From contig JXTC01000048.1 of assembly GCA_002914845.1 (NCBI GenBank), forward strand, positions 1,113,997-1,177,996: a DNA stretch of 64,000 nt. The letters are read 5' to 3'. The position numbers and the translations under genes were made by a program. Source of the stretch: Trema orientale (lineage: Eukaryota > Streptophyta > Magnoliopsida > Rosales > Cannabaceae). Shown piece by piece: positions 40,072 to 51,320 of the stretch. Below the pieces are notes generated by a model. The model was not told where the DNA came from. It ran no database searches and was given only the letters and a program-made list of their open reading frames with translations. Within the stretch, counting starts at the first letter, position 1. Each line of letters begins with the position of its first letter.

Positions 40072-41728
40072 GAAATTATGTCAAATCGTGATTCTGAAAA
40101 AAGAGAAACCCAAAATAGTGGCATTTTCTCAAATTCTAAATTGAGCTGTTGTTGTATAGGGGTTGCCACTATATATGGTCCAAACTCTCAAACATTGTAA
40201 TTTTCTTAGGATGTGGGAGAAGTACACAAGATTGGATAATGTTTCAATTGTGAGCTTCCTTGCATCTTCCACATGTTAATGGGTGGCTAAGATAGTATCT
40301 TCTCCTAATCCGGTTGGCTCTTGGAAACTTCCCAATTGTACATAACTGACGGTCTTTTCTTTTGTTTCTTTTTTTTTTTTTTTTGGTGAGAAATGACGGC
40401 TAGAAAATTGGCCCGAAATATATCGTGATAGGTGCCAATTAGCTTCCTAGTTTTTCCAAATGTTTTGAACTCAATATTTCATGTTTTGATATGTTTTGAT
40501 ATTATATGTTAGGTTAGGTTACTACTTTGAAATCTCAAAAATTTAAGTTGTTGAGGATAAATCAACGTTACACGTTTTAGCAATGTCTACTGATAGTCCT
40601 TTTAGCTCCATTGACTACTTAATTTGACACTCTTTTCATGATTTTATAGAGCAATACTACTGAGCACCACTAAATAAGAAAATATGAGCAGTTGCAAAAA
40701 TTATTGTTAAGCAACAAGTGTCTCTACAAACCTTACTCTTTAGTAACGTTCCTGATTTAGAAATAGTGTAATGTACATATCTTGACAAACTATCATGAAA
40801 AAATAATTTGAATGATGTGGCGTTATATCACTTGTCAATATTTTGTGTATAATTTATTTATTACTTACCACTTAAGTTGTCTCGTCATTTAAATTATTTT
40901 GACAAACTAACTTGTTATAATGTTTAGTATTTTCGTGTCAAGACATGAGAGGGGGAAATGCTATTGTCCTTTTGGGTTTCTGGAAATTATCTCATGCATG
41001 TCTCCAATAATTTATTTTGATATGGCTTATCAAGGACAAAATTTGCAGAAGTAAATTGGATAGTTGGACTTTTTTTTCAGATATTTTTACCATTTATAGC
41101 TACACAAAACATAATACAAATGCATTCCATTCATTTTTCTCCTGAATTAGATTCTCAAACAGACTTCTAATGTGTTGTTTGGAAACAGTACATTTTAGTT
41201 TTACTCATAATGTGCTGTCCTGAAGAACAAGACATGCATGCATTGTCTTTAGGACAACGCAGCCAAAAAAGCAGTTTTCATGGAAATGCAGTCACTTGTT
41301 CACTCTCAACCCCACAAACCAGTAATTGACAGAAATGTAATATGTTTCCCTAAGAGTTGAAGCTTATCTCTTCCAGCCAGTTTATACAAGACCAGTAATA
41401 GCGACTTCATAACTTGTTTGGATGTGAAGCTTGCTCGGACTCCAAGAGCAAATTCATTATCCTTATTTGGGAACATTTAAATTACATTCTTGTTTTGGGA
41501 AAATAACACATAAGCAAACANAACGAAGAAGAAGACGAGAGAGAGAGAGAGACTCAATCTAGGCTGGCGTAGTCTCAGCTAAGCCAATATCTAACCTAGC
41601 CTATTTACAACTAATCTTTAAATAAATATGTGGATTACTTTCTCTCAATGCATATCCATTCAACTAGTAAATTGCTCAGTTATTTCAAATTGTAGTGTTT
41701 ACACTTTAGAACATGAGCAATTTTCGCA

Positions 41729-43721
41729 TTACAATTTCCCACCTTGTTTGATAAGTGTTTTCTTCTGTAAATTCATGTTTGTCTGCAGCACTTTCTTGCT
41801 GCTCATGATTCTTAGGCTTTGCCTCAATATGTCAACCTCTCGATCCCTCTTGTACATTTCCTGCTCCATTGAAGTCAACCGTGATTTCAACTCCTTTATG
41901 GTCTCTTCTTTAGCTTGCAGCTCTCTCTTTAGCTCTTCTGCAAGGTCTTCCTCCTCTGCTCTCCAATATAATCCCCCTTCTGCAGACAAGGGTGGTGAGG
42001 GCAAGTCGGTGCCACAAAATTATTGATGCAAATTTGGGACTTTGAAGATGTTTTTGTCACAAAAAAAATAGTCTTTTTATGCTATGGCTTAGCTAAAAGC
42101 AACAATCTATTGTAAGTTTTCACTGATGCCTGCAAAAACTATCCTATGGATTATAAGTCCAATACGGCAAACTTTTGATAATGAGCAAACTCATAAATCT
42201 TTGGAATTCAACCCAAAAATACATGTATTTTGAGATTTTAGCAATCTGGGATTGTACTAAATATCTGTTAGGCTAAAGGGTTCATTTTAATTAATCAAGA
42301 ACCATATAACTAGATTTATGTTCAGAACTCTTGAAACGTGTCATGTCTAACTTGAGGTCTTCAGGACTCCATGTGACTACACTGCTTATCATGGCAATCA
42401 CTAATCAGGACCCTAAATCTAAGACTTATACAAGAGATTGTAACTTGTCAGGAATAACACTATTCATTAGCACATGTATCAGTTCTACTAAAAGGCATTT
42501 TAGCCTCAACATCCATATTGGATCTGGTCAAGTATATGTAAGAATCAAGGCCATATTCATTATTTAATAGATTTCTCTACCTGTTCTAACTTATTAAATA
42601 TCATTGTATTATGCTAGCCAATGAAAGTTGTACTTCTATCCTTTCATTATGCAAAAAGTACACCAGGAATAATTGCTTCAGATGGAAGGAAGGAAATGGA
42701 AAACTACTATCATTCAACTCATGTCGGTTTATGAACACAAAATGCCTACATCTCAAAGCAATTAGTATTTTGGTTCCATCTCCCACCATATCTACTTCAC
42801 TTTTCCCAATGGGATGTTGGGTAGGGATAATTAACAATGCACAAGGCATGATAAAGTTTTGGACTTTTGGTTAATATTTGCTGTTTAAAACTCTAAAAAG
42901 TACTTTCCTAAGAACACCCTATTTAGGCTTGAGATAATTTTATGAATAGTTGGGACAAAAGCACTTCCTTTTTCCACCCCACTAACACTTTATTTTATTA
43001 GTTGCAGCTTGGCTCCATCTAATTTTGGTATAGACAACCAATTTCAGTCAATTATTAGAGGAAGAACAGAACAAAAGCGCATGAAATCATACAACAAAGG
43101 AAGAAGCATTTATATTTGTCAATATCCCAAATGGCTTCATCATAGACTTCACAAGAAAATAATGTTTGCTCTGCATATGCTTTTTAGTCTCATATACAAT
43201 GTGTTTAATGTGCGTGTATGTGTATTGTACCTTTTGTGTGTGTTTATGTGTGTTGAAAGAGAGAGATATTCACCATGGGTCCTCTGAATGAGATCATCAA
43301 GCTCCATCTTGATTGCCAAGTAGAGCTGCTTCCATTTCTCAATAGTCTCATCTCGCCGAGCTCTCTCTTGCTCCATTTGATCCACCAAGAAGTTAGCTCC
43401 TAAAAAGGCCCACTCTTTCTCAACACTAGTACCCTTTTCTCCAACCAACCCTTCTTCCATTTCTCTAATCTTATCTTCTTTCTCTTCCACCAAAGCCCTC
43501 AACATCTTCACCTCCTCTTTCAGCTTCTTCCTCTCTTGCTTCCACTCAGCCTTCTTGAAAGCAAAAGCCATCATTTCTTTTTCATATGCTGGACTCTCTT
43601 TTACCCTTTGGTACATGGACTCAGTATTCACTTCTTCTTGGATAAACCTTATCTTTTCCTTCAACCCTTTAATATTTCTCTCACATAAACTCCTCCTATG
43701 CTTGCTAGGATTCCCACCCAT
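41729..43721 (-). CDS. Conserved plant coiled-coil protein of unknown function
   Basis: Two minus-strand exons, 43721-43274 and 41979-41729, join in phase across a 1294-bp intron to a 232-aa protein. It starts MGGNPSKHRRSLCERNIKGL and is almost entirely charged alpha-helix. Runs such as EWKQERKKLKEEVKMLRALV and ELQAKEETIKELKSRLTSME predict coiled coils. The middle has DQMEQERARRDETIEKWKQL and the splice gives DDLIQRTHEGGLYWRAEEED. The C-terminal part is KRDREVDILRQSLRIMSSKK. I recognise close Arabidopsis relatives (At3g23930 and At4g13540, annotated only loosely as golgin- or troponin-like), which neighbour BAM1 and the HIL1 lipase respectively. The biochemical role is unknown; a cytoskeletal or membrane-tether role would be guesswork. 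It is transcribed toward the lipase gene. Confidence 0.87.
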
Positions 43722-43876
43722 TTTAGAGCTTCCCCTCTTCTATTGGGTCACTAATAAGAGTGATGGGAAATTCTTCTTGGAGTTTGAGAAAGTGAGCGGG
43801 AGCAAAAGAGTGTGAATGACATAAATTCTAAGCAAAGGCTCCCTCCATTAATGAAGAGCTCTACTTTGGGATTGCT

Positions 43877-43885
43877 TATTTTATA
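43877..43885 (-). promoter_or_regulatory. TATA-like box of the coiled-coil gene
   Basis: TATAAAATA on the minus strand, 156 bp before the start codon in a GCTTATAAAATAAG context. It fits a plant core promoter. Confidence 0.6.
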
Positions 43886-45943
43886 AGCTACTTGGCTCTT
43901 CTAACTTAATTATTAGTAGAAAGAGTTAATCATGCTCGTGAAGGGCTGTCTCAGTGTGATTTTTACATACAGATTGGACACACATGACCAATATGCAAGT
44001 ATAAACGGGAACAAGGCTAAGTCACATGCAAAATCTTTTAGGAGAGTGTGGGTTAGGCCTAAGAAGTCACACACCAATAATTAGACAATACGCCAGCTTC
44101 CTTTGGGCCCTACACTCTTTTCCAATGACAATTACAAGGCCTACTCATTGTGAGCATCCTCGCACAGTTCAAAACTTCGATGGGACTATGCTTATATTCC
44201 TCATTCGCATGATTGCCTTCTCAAGTTCCCAAATAGAGTTTCCAAATCAGACCCTTTAGCATCCTCCTTCCTCTCACTGTTTCACTAGTCCTTCATCACT
44301 GACAAGCTTTCCTGTTTCATACCCTGTTACTAACTATACGTATAACACTACTAAAACTGAACTCTTTTGCCTTCAAATTATATCACTATATTTTGCGTCT
44401 TTGATTATTTTAACAATTAAGTACCAAACAATGGTGGCTTCTATAATAGTTAATCCACCTTAATTAAAATCACTCTAAAAATCAAAATTATCACCTAGTA
44501 CACTTGTTTAATATTCCATGTAATAAGGTTGAGGAGTCCAAAATCCACTCACTATCTCTACATGTCAAGCAATAAGACAAACAAGGGGAAAAGAGTGGAT
44601 TTTAGCATTCTCCAAAGGTTCTATAATAGTTAATCCACCTTAATTAAAATCCTTTTAGAAAAAGAAATCATGGGTATCACCCAAAAACTCAAAAATCACT
44701 CAAAGAATCAAAATTTTCAACTAGTGATCCACTTGTTTGATGTTCCACATCAATTACTAACTAGGTTCTATAGTAGTTTATCTACCTAAGCTAAAATCCT
44801 TCGAGTAAAACAATTATGGCTATCAACCAAAAACTTCAAAATCACTAAAGAATCAAACTTATCAACTAGGCATACACTCGTTTGATGATCCACATCAATA
44901 ACCGGAAAATGCAGAATTGAAAACAGAGCAATAAAAACACCAAAACCCATTTGGCATTATCAGGAGACAACTTCAGAGAGCATATATCTGATTTGTAACT
45001 ATCCAATTTTGCAGGTCATATTAAGATGTATTATTACCAAACAAAATTTCCATGCAAAGACTAGAATGCCTGTTTTGTTACATACAAGACACCATCACAT
45101 ATGTACAAAACAGATTAATGGCTTCATACCTTTGGATTCCCTGGGTGAAAATGACCTGCAGTTAATGGTAGGTACTGGTAGGAATGAGAATTCAACTAGG
45201 CTCTGTATATAGAACCAGTAGCAGTAGGCCCATTTAACATTAAATTGGTGATCCAGACCCAGTTACCTGCACTAGCTTGCAAATTAACTCCCATGTGTTT
45301 CAGCATGGCTATGAGAAGGCCTTTGAGCAAAAATGTATGGCATTTTCCTTTGATTGATTGGTCATCTTTTGTCCATTCTAAATTTCTTCTGTAATCTCTT
45401 GGGTCAATACTTCCACAAATCTTAATGGCTTTTATTTTCTTTGTTTGTTTGACACCCTTTAATTGCATTAAGTCAAAATTTTGTTATTTTTTCTTTTTCT
45501 CTTATCTGGGTCTTTTATAAAATTTGGTTCACTGTTATTCTCATTTCCTTTAATGGATTATTGACACTCTTGGTCATCCATGGATTGAGCTCTTCTTTCA
45601 CTCCTCACTCCAAATGTTTTTTTTATGTTTTTTTTTTTTTTTTATTCAAATGAAAAAGAGAGAGCTACTCATGACACTGGGATTAAATTTCTAAGGTGAC
45701 ACTAGTCTAAAGTATAGAGGGCATAATTACAATACTAGATGACTAGAGTCTAGACGTGGCCATCCCACTAACCTAAGTAGTCGCGGCCTTGAGCTCCCTC
45801 CCACAAATTCTATGAATCCATAAAAGAAGAAAAAATTGCCCATTTCACTTCAATTAGTTTAGCATGGGAGTTAGAATCTCCAATGCATTTGCTCCAATAC
45901 TATTATGGTAAAAAATATTGTTTGTATTTAAATATTATTTTTA
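43886..45943. other. Intergenic DNA upstream of the coiled-coil gene
   Basis: Contains the three-unit repeat at 44439-44905. Open frames at 45009-45212 (+) and 45196-45468 (-) show no recognisable domain or splice support. Confidence 0.5.
44439..44905 (+). repeat. Three diverged tandem units of about 145-180 bp
   Basis: Units begin near 44439, 44619 and 44766 with TTCTATAATAGTTAATCCAC or a diverged form. Each continues with TAAAATC, AAAATCACT, AATCAAAATT or similar, and ACTTGTTTGATGTTCCACAT or similar. Confidence 0.85.
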
Positions 45944-46434
45944 GAGCGCGTCTACAGTAGGGACGCCCCTAAGTAGGGCCCTGTCTATTCACCGTTGGAT
46001 AGGAATCTGTATATAAATAGATTCTCCACAGATTCCCGTTATTCCCCACAGATTCCCATCCAACGATAATTAAGGCATGACCCTACGTAGGGACGCCCCT
46101 ACCGTAGCCATCTCCTTATTTTTATTATTAAAAAATGTTTTCATCATATTATTAATTGTTATTATATTATCCAACAATTATTCACCTACTTATTATGTGG
46201 CACTATTGTAAATTTAGAGCTTGTACTAAATTTTAGCATAATATTTTTGTGTTTTATTTAAAGGGGATGGCTACGGTAGGGGCGTCCCTACGTAGGATCA
46301 TGCCTTAATTATCGTTGGATGGGAATCTGTGGAGAATAACGGGAATCTGTGGAGAATCTATTTATATACAGATTCTCATCCAACGGTGAATAGACAGGGC
46401 CCTACGTAGGGGCACCCCTACTGTAGACGCGCCC
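45944..46434. mobile_element. Hierarchical palindromic MITE: two inverted copies of a 170-bp element
   Basis: 45944-46115 and 46263-46434 are near-identical in opposite orientation, separated by about 147 bp of AT-rich sequence. Each arm is itself bounded by related inverted ends: GGCTACGGTAGGGGCGTCCC on one side, and on the other, read on the opposite strand, GCGTCTACAGTAGGGG with CCCCTACGTAGGGCCC. Each arm also contains the doublet TCCCGTTATTCCCCACAGATTCCCATCCAAC. The outer ends are GAGCGCGTCTAC and GTAGACGCGCCC. It is non-coding. As a transcript it would fold into a long hairpin. Confidence 0.85.
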
Positions 46435-48544
46435 TATTTAAAATACAAAATAACACATGCTATATTTTATATTTTAACTAGCAATACCATTGGAGACTAT
46501 TTACCCAGTTGCTAAAAATTTGGCATTGACATGTGAAATATAGCTTGTTGAAGATGCTTTAGAAAACTAAAGGTCTGTTTGGTGAGCAAAAAATGAATTG
46601 CTTTTAACTTATTGTGTGATATATTAAAATAGCATCCGACTCTTTTCTTCTCATTCTCTTTGAATGTGCTTTCCACATGTGTGTATATATATATATATAT
46701 TTCACTCTCATGGATTATATTGCTCCTTATATATAGTAAATATCTTTAAATTATATTATCCACCAATGAAGTTATAGTACTAACATTAATCTAAGCCTTT
46801 TTTGGTATGATTTAAACAAACGCAATAGTTTTAGTACTGAATTAAACCTAAGTAATAGTCTAATCTAGTATACTAACAAGCCCAAATGATGACCGTAGGA
46901 GTTAAAACTTAAGAAACGGGTTCATAACATGTTTGGTCAGCTTAGTATTTGTTTGAGCGTAGTAGTATTTCATAATTGGATGCTACAATTGATATTTGAT
47001 GGCCTATCTGCATAAAAACTCATGAGCACTACTTTCAAGTTGGGTTCCAAATCTAAATTTGTTTTATCGGAGATTTATGGACAATTAATGTATCCTTTTC
47101 TAATTGTGTAGAGGGGTGTGGAATCAAATATTCATTTCAGAAGAAATATGAAAGGTATGAGATTTTTCTAGATGTAGAAGAGACGTGCTAGTTTATGTAT
47201 TACAATATTCTTTAAAGGCGTGCTTGATTGTGTGAAATAGGTTTCGGAATGAATGGCTATTCTACTAAAAGCCTATTTCACTCTCTGGTTTATAAAGTGG
47301 AACTGAAATTCTTATTCCACTCATTTCTATCAATTGGTAGAATTTTGTTTCCGTTGCTTCCCTAAGAAGTTCCTTTCCATTCGTTAAGTTATTATTAAAT
47401 TAGACGTTATTTCCTTTTTTGCCCACAAAGCATTCTTGCATGCATTTAAGAATTTTAATATTATTAATATCCATTATTTCTCTTTTTGAACACAAATAGA
47501 AATACTCATTTTTCTAGATTTTCAATATGCAAGTATATTTTTATTATTTTTTTAAGATTTAGTTACTCACACAAATTTAAAAATAGTTTGCCAACTTTTT
47601 TTAATTGTAATAATTTTGTCAAATTGAATATAAATTTTTGTAATTTATTTTATTTTGATACTGTTAATTAATTAAATAAAATAATTAATTTGTTCATTGA
47701 AATAATAACTTTTTAATCAACTAAATTTTAATAATTGAAAAGTATATATGATTCACAAAAAGGATATTATAGTCAATATAACACTTTCATTCCGTTTTAC
47801 TGGGTAACCAAATATAATAAATTCTTATTCTACTAATGATTCTAATTTTTAACCAAATAATTGAACACAATTTGCATTCATATTCTAATTCTATTTCATT
47901 TCATTACAATTTCTATGATTCTAATTTTATTCCACAAATCAAACATCACCTAAAACTAAGCTCACCAAAATAGGAGGTTATAATATAATAATAGGTCACT
48001 ATAACAATCTGAGTGGAAAATTAAAGAAATTTATGGAATGAAAAGAATCTGGTATTTGGTATAGAAAACGTCTCTTCGAGCTAAAACATTAATTTTTTTT
48101 TGTCGGTAAGTTTTTTACTTCAAAGCCCCATTAATGTCTTATTCAACTATTCTATCCCCCATGTTAGAATTATTTCATGTACACTTTATTCTTTTTCGTA
48201 GAAAGCAATCAATTTCTTTCAATCATATTTTTTTCCCAAATAATTGATTTGAGGAAAGTTCCAATTATAACCTTCAATATCTCATATTTTTAACCTATGT
48301 TTATTGTTTTTCCACTTCTATTTAATTGTGTACGAAAGAGATAGATAATTGAGGCGCCAACTTTTTATTTACTATCTTTGATGTGACAAATGCAGACAGT
48401 TATAAGTTGTGTGGCTAAAAGTATTACTATATATAAAAACGTGAGCAAAAAGCCACAGTTAAATTTTCATCCCACAAAAAAAGTTATCTTACCAACAAAC
48501 GACACTTAGCCGTTGTCGTATTGAGGTCAAAGAACCCCTCAATG
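46435..48544. other. AT-rich intergenic DNA
   Basis: A (TA)n run is at about 46684-46700. 47200-47345 and 47780-47950 both carry phrases such as 'ctattccac', 'tcattcc' and 'aaccaaat', and may be ends of another decayed MITE. No gene is supported. Confidence 0.45.
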
Positions 48545-49412
48545 CAGTTGTTTATAAAAATTTATAGATTTTTAGAAAATTATCACTAAAATATCATCTG
48601 TTTTAAAAAAGTGTAAAAATTTTTTTTATGTTTTTGAAAATTCAAAATAAGTACTTCTATTTAACGAAAATTATTACTAAAATATCCTTTATTTTAAAAA
48701 AGTGTGAAAAAAAAATCCTTGTATTATTAAAAATTCAAAATAAATACCTTCCATTTGAATTATCATATCATTTTCTACTTTTGACTGGTCAAAAGCTTCA
48801 AAAAAATTTATTAAAATTAATATTTTTTCCATATTATATTATTTTAAGACACACACCACACTTGAAAATGAAGGAAGAGAGAATACACATGGTCTAAAGC
48901 CTCTTAAAAAAAGAAAAAAAAAATCCATTCTCTCTATTGTTGTAGCACAAATCTAGAAAAGAAAAAAGAAAACTAAAATTTTTGAAAATTTCGAAAGTGA
49001 CAAAAATTTCTAAAAATTTTAGATTTTTTTTTTCTTTTTGCAACTATGGAGGGAAGATTTTTTTTTTTTTTTTAGACCATATGTATTCTCTATTCTTTTA
49101 TTTTCAAGTATGGTGTATGCTTTAAATTAATATAATAAGCGGTAAAATATTAATTTTACTAATTTTTTTGAAGCTTTTGACTAGTCAACAATAGCAAATG
49201 AAATGATAATTTAAATAGAACGTATTTATTTTGAATTTTCAATAATACAAGGATTTTTTTCACACTTTTTTTAAATAGATGGTATTTTAATGATAATTTT
49301 CACTAAGTAGAAGATACTTATTTTGAATTTCTAAAAATACAATATTTTTTTTTCACTTTTTTTTTTTAAAACAGATGATATTTTAGTGATAATTTCTCTA
49401 TATTTTTTTAAT
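48545..49412. mobile_element. Foldback element with ~420-bp inverted arms
   Basis: 48560-48985 and 49010-49412 are imperfect reverse complements. The left order is ATTATCACTAAAATATCATC, GAAAATTCAAAATAAGTACT, AAAAATCCTTGTATTATT, TTTTGACTGGTCAAAAGCTT, CACCACACTTGAAAATGAA and ACACATGGTCTAAA. The right arm shows each complement in reverse order (TTTAGACCATATGT, TTCAAGTATGGTGTATG, AAGCTTTTGACTAGTCAA, and so on to ATTTTAGTGATAAT). Each arm also contains an internal duplication of the 'aaaatatc...agtgt(a/g)aaaa' unit. It has no coding capacity. Confidence 0.85.
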
Positions 49413-49648
49413 GCAATGCACTGCAAGCCAGTTCAATCTTATATACTTACTTGAAAATTATCTTGCAGAAAAATCAATGCTCCATGCCAATATTGTACGT
49501 ACTGATATGATAAATCACCTTTTACCATGTAAATATGTAACGGTCAACTATTTCATGCATTAATGCTTTAATTTATACAAGTAAAGTTTTTGCAGTTTCA
49601 AAAACCTATATACACGTGTATATATACGTATATATTATATATATTTTG

Positions 49649-50164
49649 GGGTTAATGGCACAAATGGTCCTAAACTATCCAATTAGTTATAATTTGATCC
49701 TCGAAGTTCTAATTTTGGCAATTAAGTCTTTAAACTCTCAAATTCCATGTAGTTTGGACATTGAATTGTCCAAGTCGCAATATATTGTTAAAATTCTAAC
49801 TATATACACACGTGAGAATTATGTGGTACCATCTGAAAATGGTATTAAGGAAAATAAATTGAACAATAGGATTTGGATAGAAAGAAGTGTTTTTTAGTTG
49901 TCAAAGTTACAGATTTGGGAAAAATTTTCTATAATTATTCTTTTTATGATCAAAATTCTCAAATTATATTTCAAATACATTTTCAGATACTATTATATAC
50001 TCCTCACGCGTATTTTTAGTTAGAGATTTAATTATAATTTTGACACTTTGGGAACCAAATTACATGAAATCAAAAAGTTTACAGGTTTCATTGTTAATAT
50101 TAAAACTTCAAGGACCAAGTTGTATCTAATTAGATAATTCATGGACCATTTGTGCCATAAACCT
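49649..50164. mobile_element. Terminal-inverted-repeat element with ~115-bp ends
   Basis: The left end is GGTTAATGGCACAAATGGTC..CTATCCAATTAG..GAAGTTCTAATTTT. The right end, read on the minus strand, is GGTTTATGGCACAAATGGTC..TTATCTAATTAG..GAAGTTTTAATATT. The match continues to CATGTAGTTTGGAC against CATGTAATTTGG. The middle is AT-rich. Long terminal repeats without a coding region suggest a MULE-type MITE; the superfamily is inferred. Confidence 0.8.
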
Positions 50165-50359
50165 TAAAATTTGTGCAATAATTAGAAAAATGAAGAAACC
50201 ACAACATGAGATAATTAGGCTAAGGGGCACCTTTGGTTGTTAATCTTTTTACTTTAGTAGTAGAGATATTTTTTTATAATAAAGTACTAGAGAAACATGA
50301 TAGAGTCATATTTATAAAATTAGGAGTATTACGAGATGTTGAAGCACATTTAGTAGAAG

Positions 50360-50706
50360 TGTCTGAAGTATTAAAGGTCACTGAATTCTTCAATTAGTAA
50401 CTATTTGATCTATGAACTAAATAAATACCTTAAAAAAACTTTGTGAATTAATTAATTAGTGGCAATAACGTCCTTTTTTGTTAAAAACTGTTAACACTAT
50501 TAAAAATTAGTTGAAGAAAAAATAGGCAAGTTACTAGGGTTTGAAAATACCTTTTATTTCTTTCTAAAATTCCTTAATTTTAATTAAAAGGACAATATCG
50601 TTATTAACTAAATAATTCAGGGACTTTTTGGACATTTAATTTAGTTCAAAAACCAAATGGTCACTACATATGGAATTTATGGAGCTTTAATATCACAAAC
50701 CCTTAA
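50360..50706. mobile_element. Decayed inverted-repeat element related in style to 49649-50164
   Basis: The left end has GGTCACTGAATTCTTCAATT..ACTATTTGATCTATGAACTAAA. The right end, read on the minus strand, has TAGTGACCATTTGGTTTTTGAACTAAATTAAATG and CCCTGAATTATTTAGTTAAT. Pairing is patchy. It is non-coding. Confidence 0.5.
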
Positions 50707-50799
50707 TAAATTTCGTATTTTTCTTTAGAAAAAATTCACATGAGAATAATATATTTTTTTCTTAAGAAGTGCTGTTTATGAAAGTACCTAAGCAGAATT

Positions 50800-51320
50800 T
50801 GGGAAAAAGGCACATAAATACCCTTTTTGCTTATTTATGTAGAGACCCTTTGATTTTTAATTTATTTATACCCTTTTTTATACTCATTTTCTGGGAAAAC
50901 ATATACCACGTGTATTTTATATATGAAATAATTACCGCAATATACATTTCAAGTATCAAAATTTATACCTGAAAATCGACATACATTATATAAAATGTAT
51001 ATTGCAATATACATTTCAAATGTAAAAGCGAAACATAAAAATCAGTAATAATTTATAATGTATGCTGTAGATGTATGTTTACATAATAAATGTATACCAT
51101 AGGTTTATATTGTTAATATATACGTATATCATATGTATTTTACACATACAATGTGTACCTAAAAAATGGATGTGAAACTATTAAGATGAAAAAGTGGGTA
51201 TTTTTGAAATATATGGTTAAAAAATAAATATATACTACATGTATATACCTAAAAAATGAGTATGAAACTATTAAGATGCAAAAGTCGGTATTTGTGAAAT
51301 ATAAGGTGAAATTGTTGGCT
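50800..51320. repeat. AT-rich repeat block related to 7255-8095, with a tandem unit
   Basis: About 50905-51000 matches 7400-7495 in reverse orientation (for example ACCTGAAAATCG against CGATTTTCAG, and ACCGCAATATACATTTCA). At the right end a unit beginning TACCTAAAAAATG and containing GAAACTATTAAGATG occurs at about 51156 and 51246, 90 bp apart. Confidence 0.6.

Larger units (their letters stand above)
38003..41728. other. AT-rich intergenic DNA with two tandem duplications
   Basis: No gene is supported. The duplications at 39008-39113 and 39926-40071 are listed separately. One ambiguous base (n) is at 41521, next to an AG-rich run (41537-41551). The final part contains the probable 3' UTR of the minus-strand coiled-coil gene. 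Confidence 0.5.

Noticed and set aside
45196..45468. 90-codon minus-strand frame
   Set aside because: No domain, no conserved motif and no promoter signal; treated as chance.
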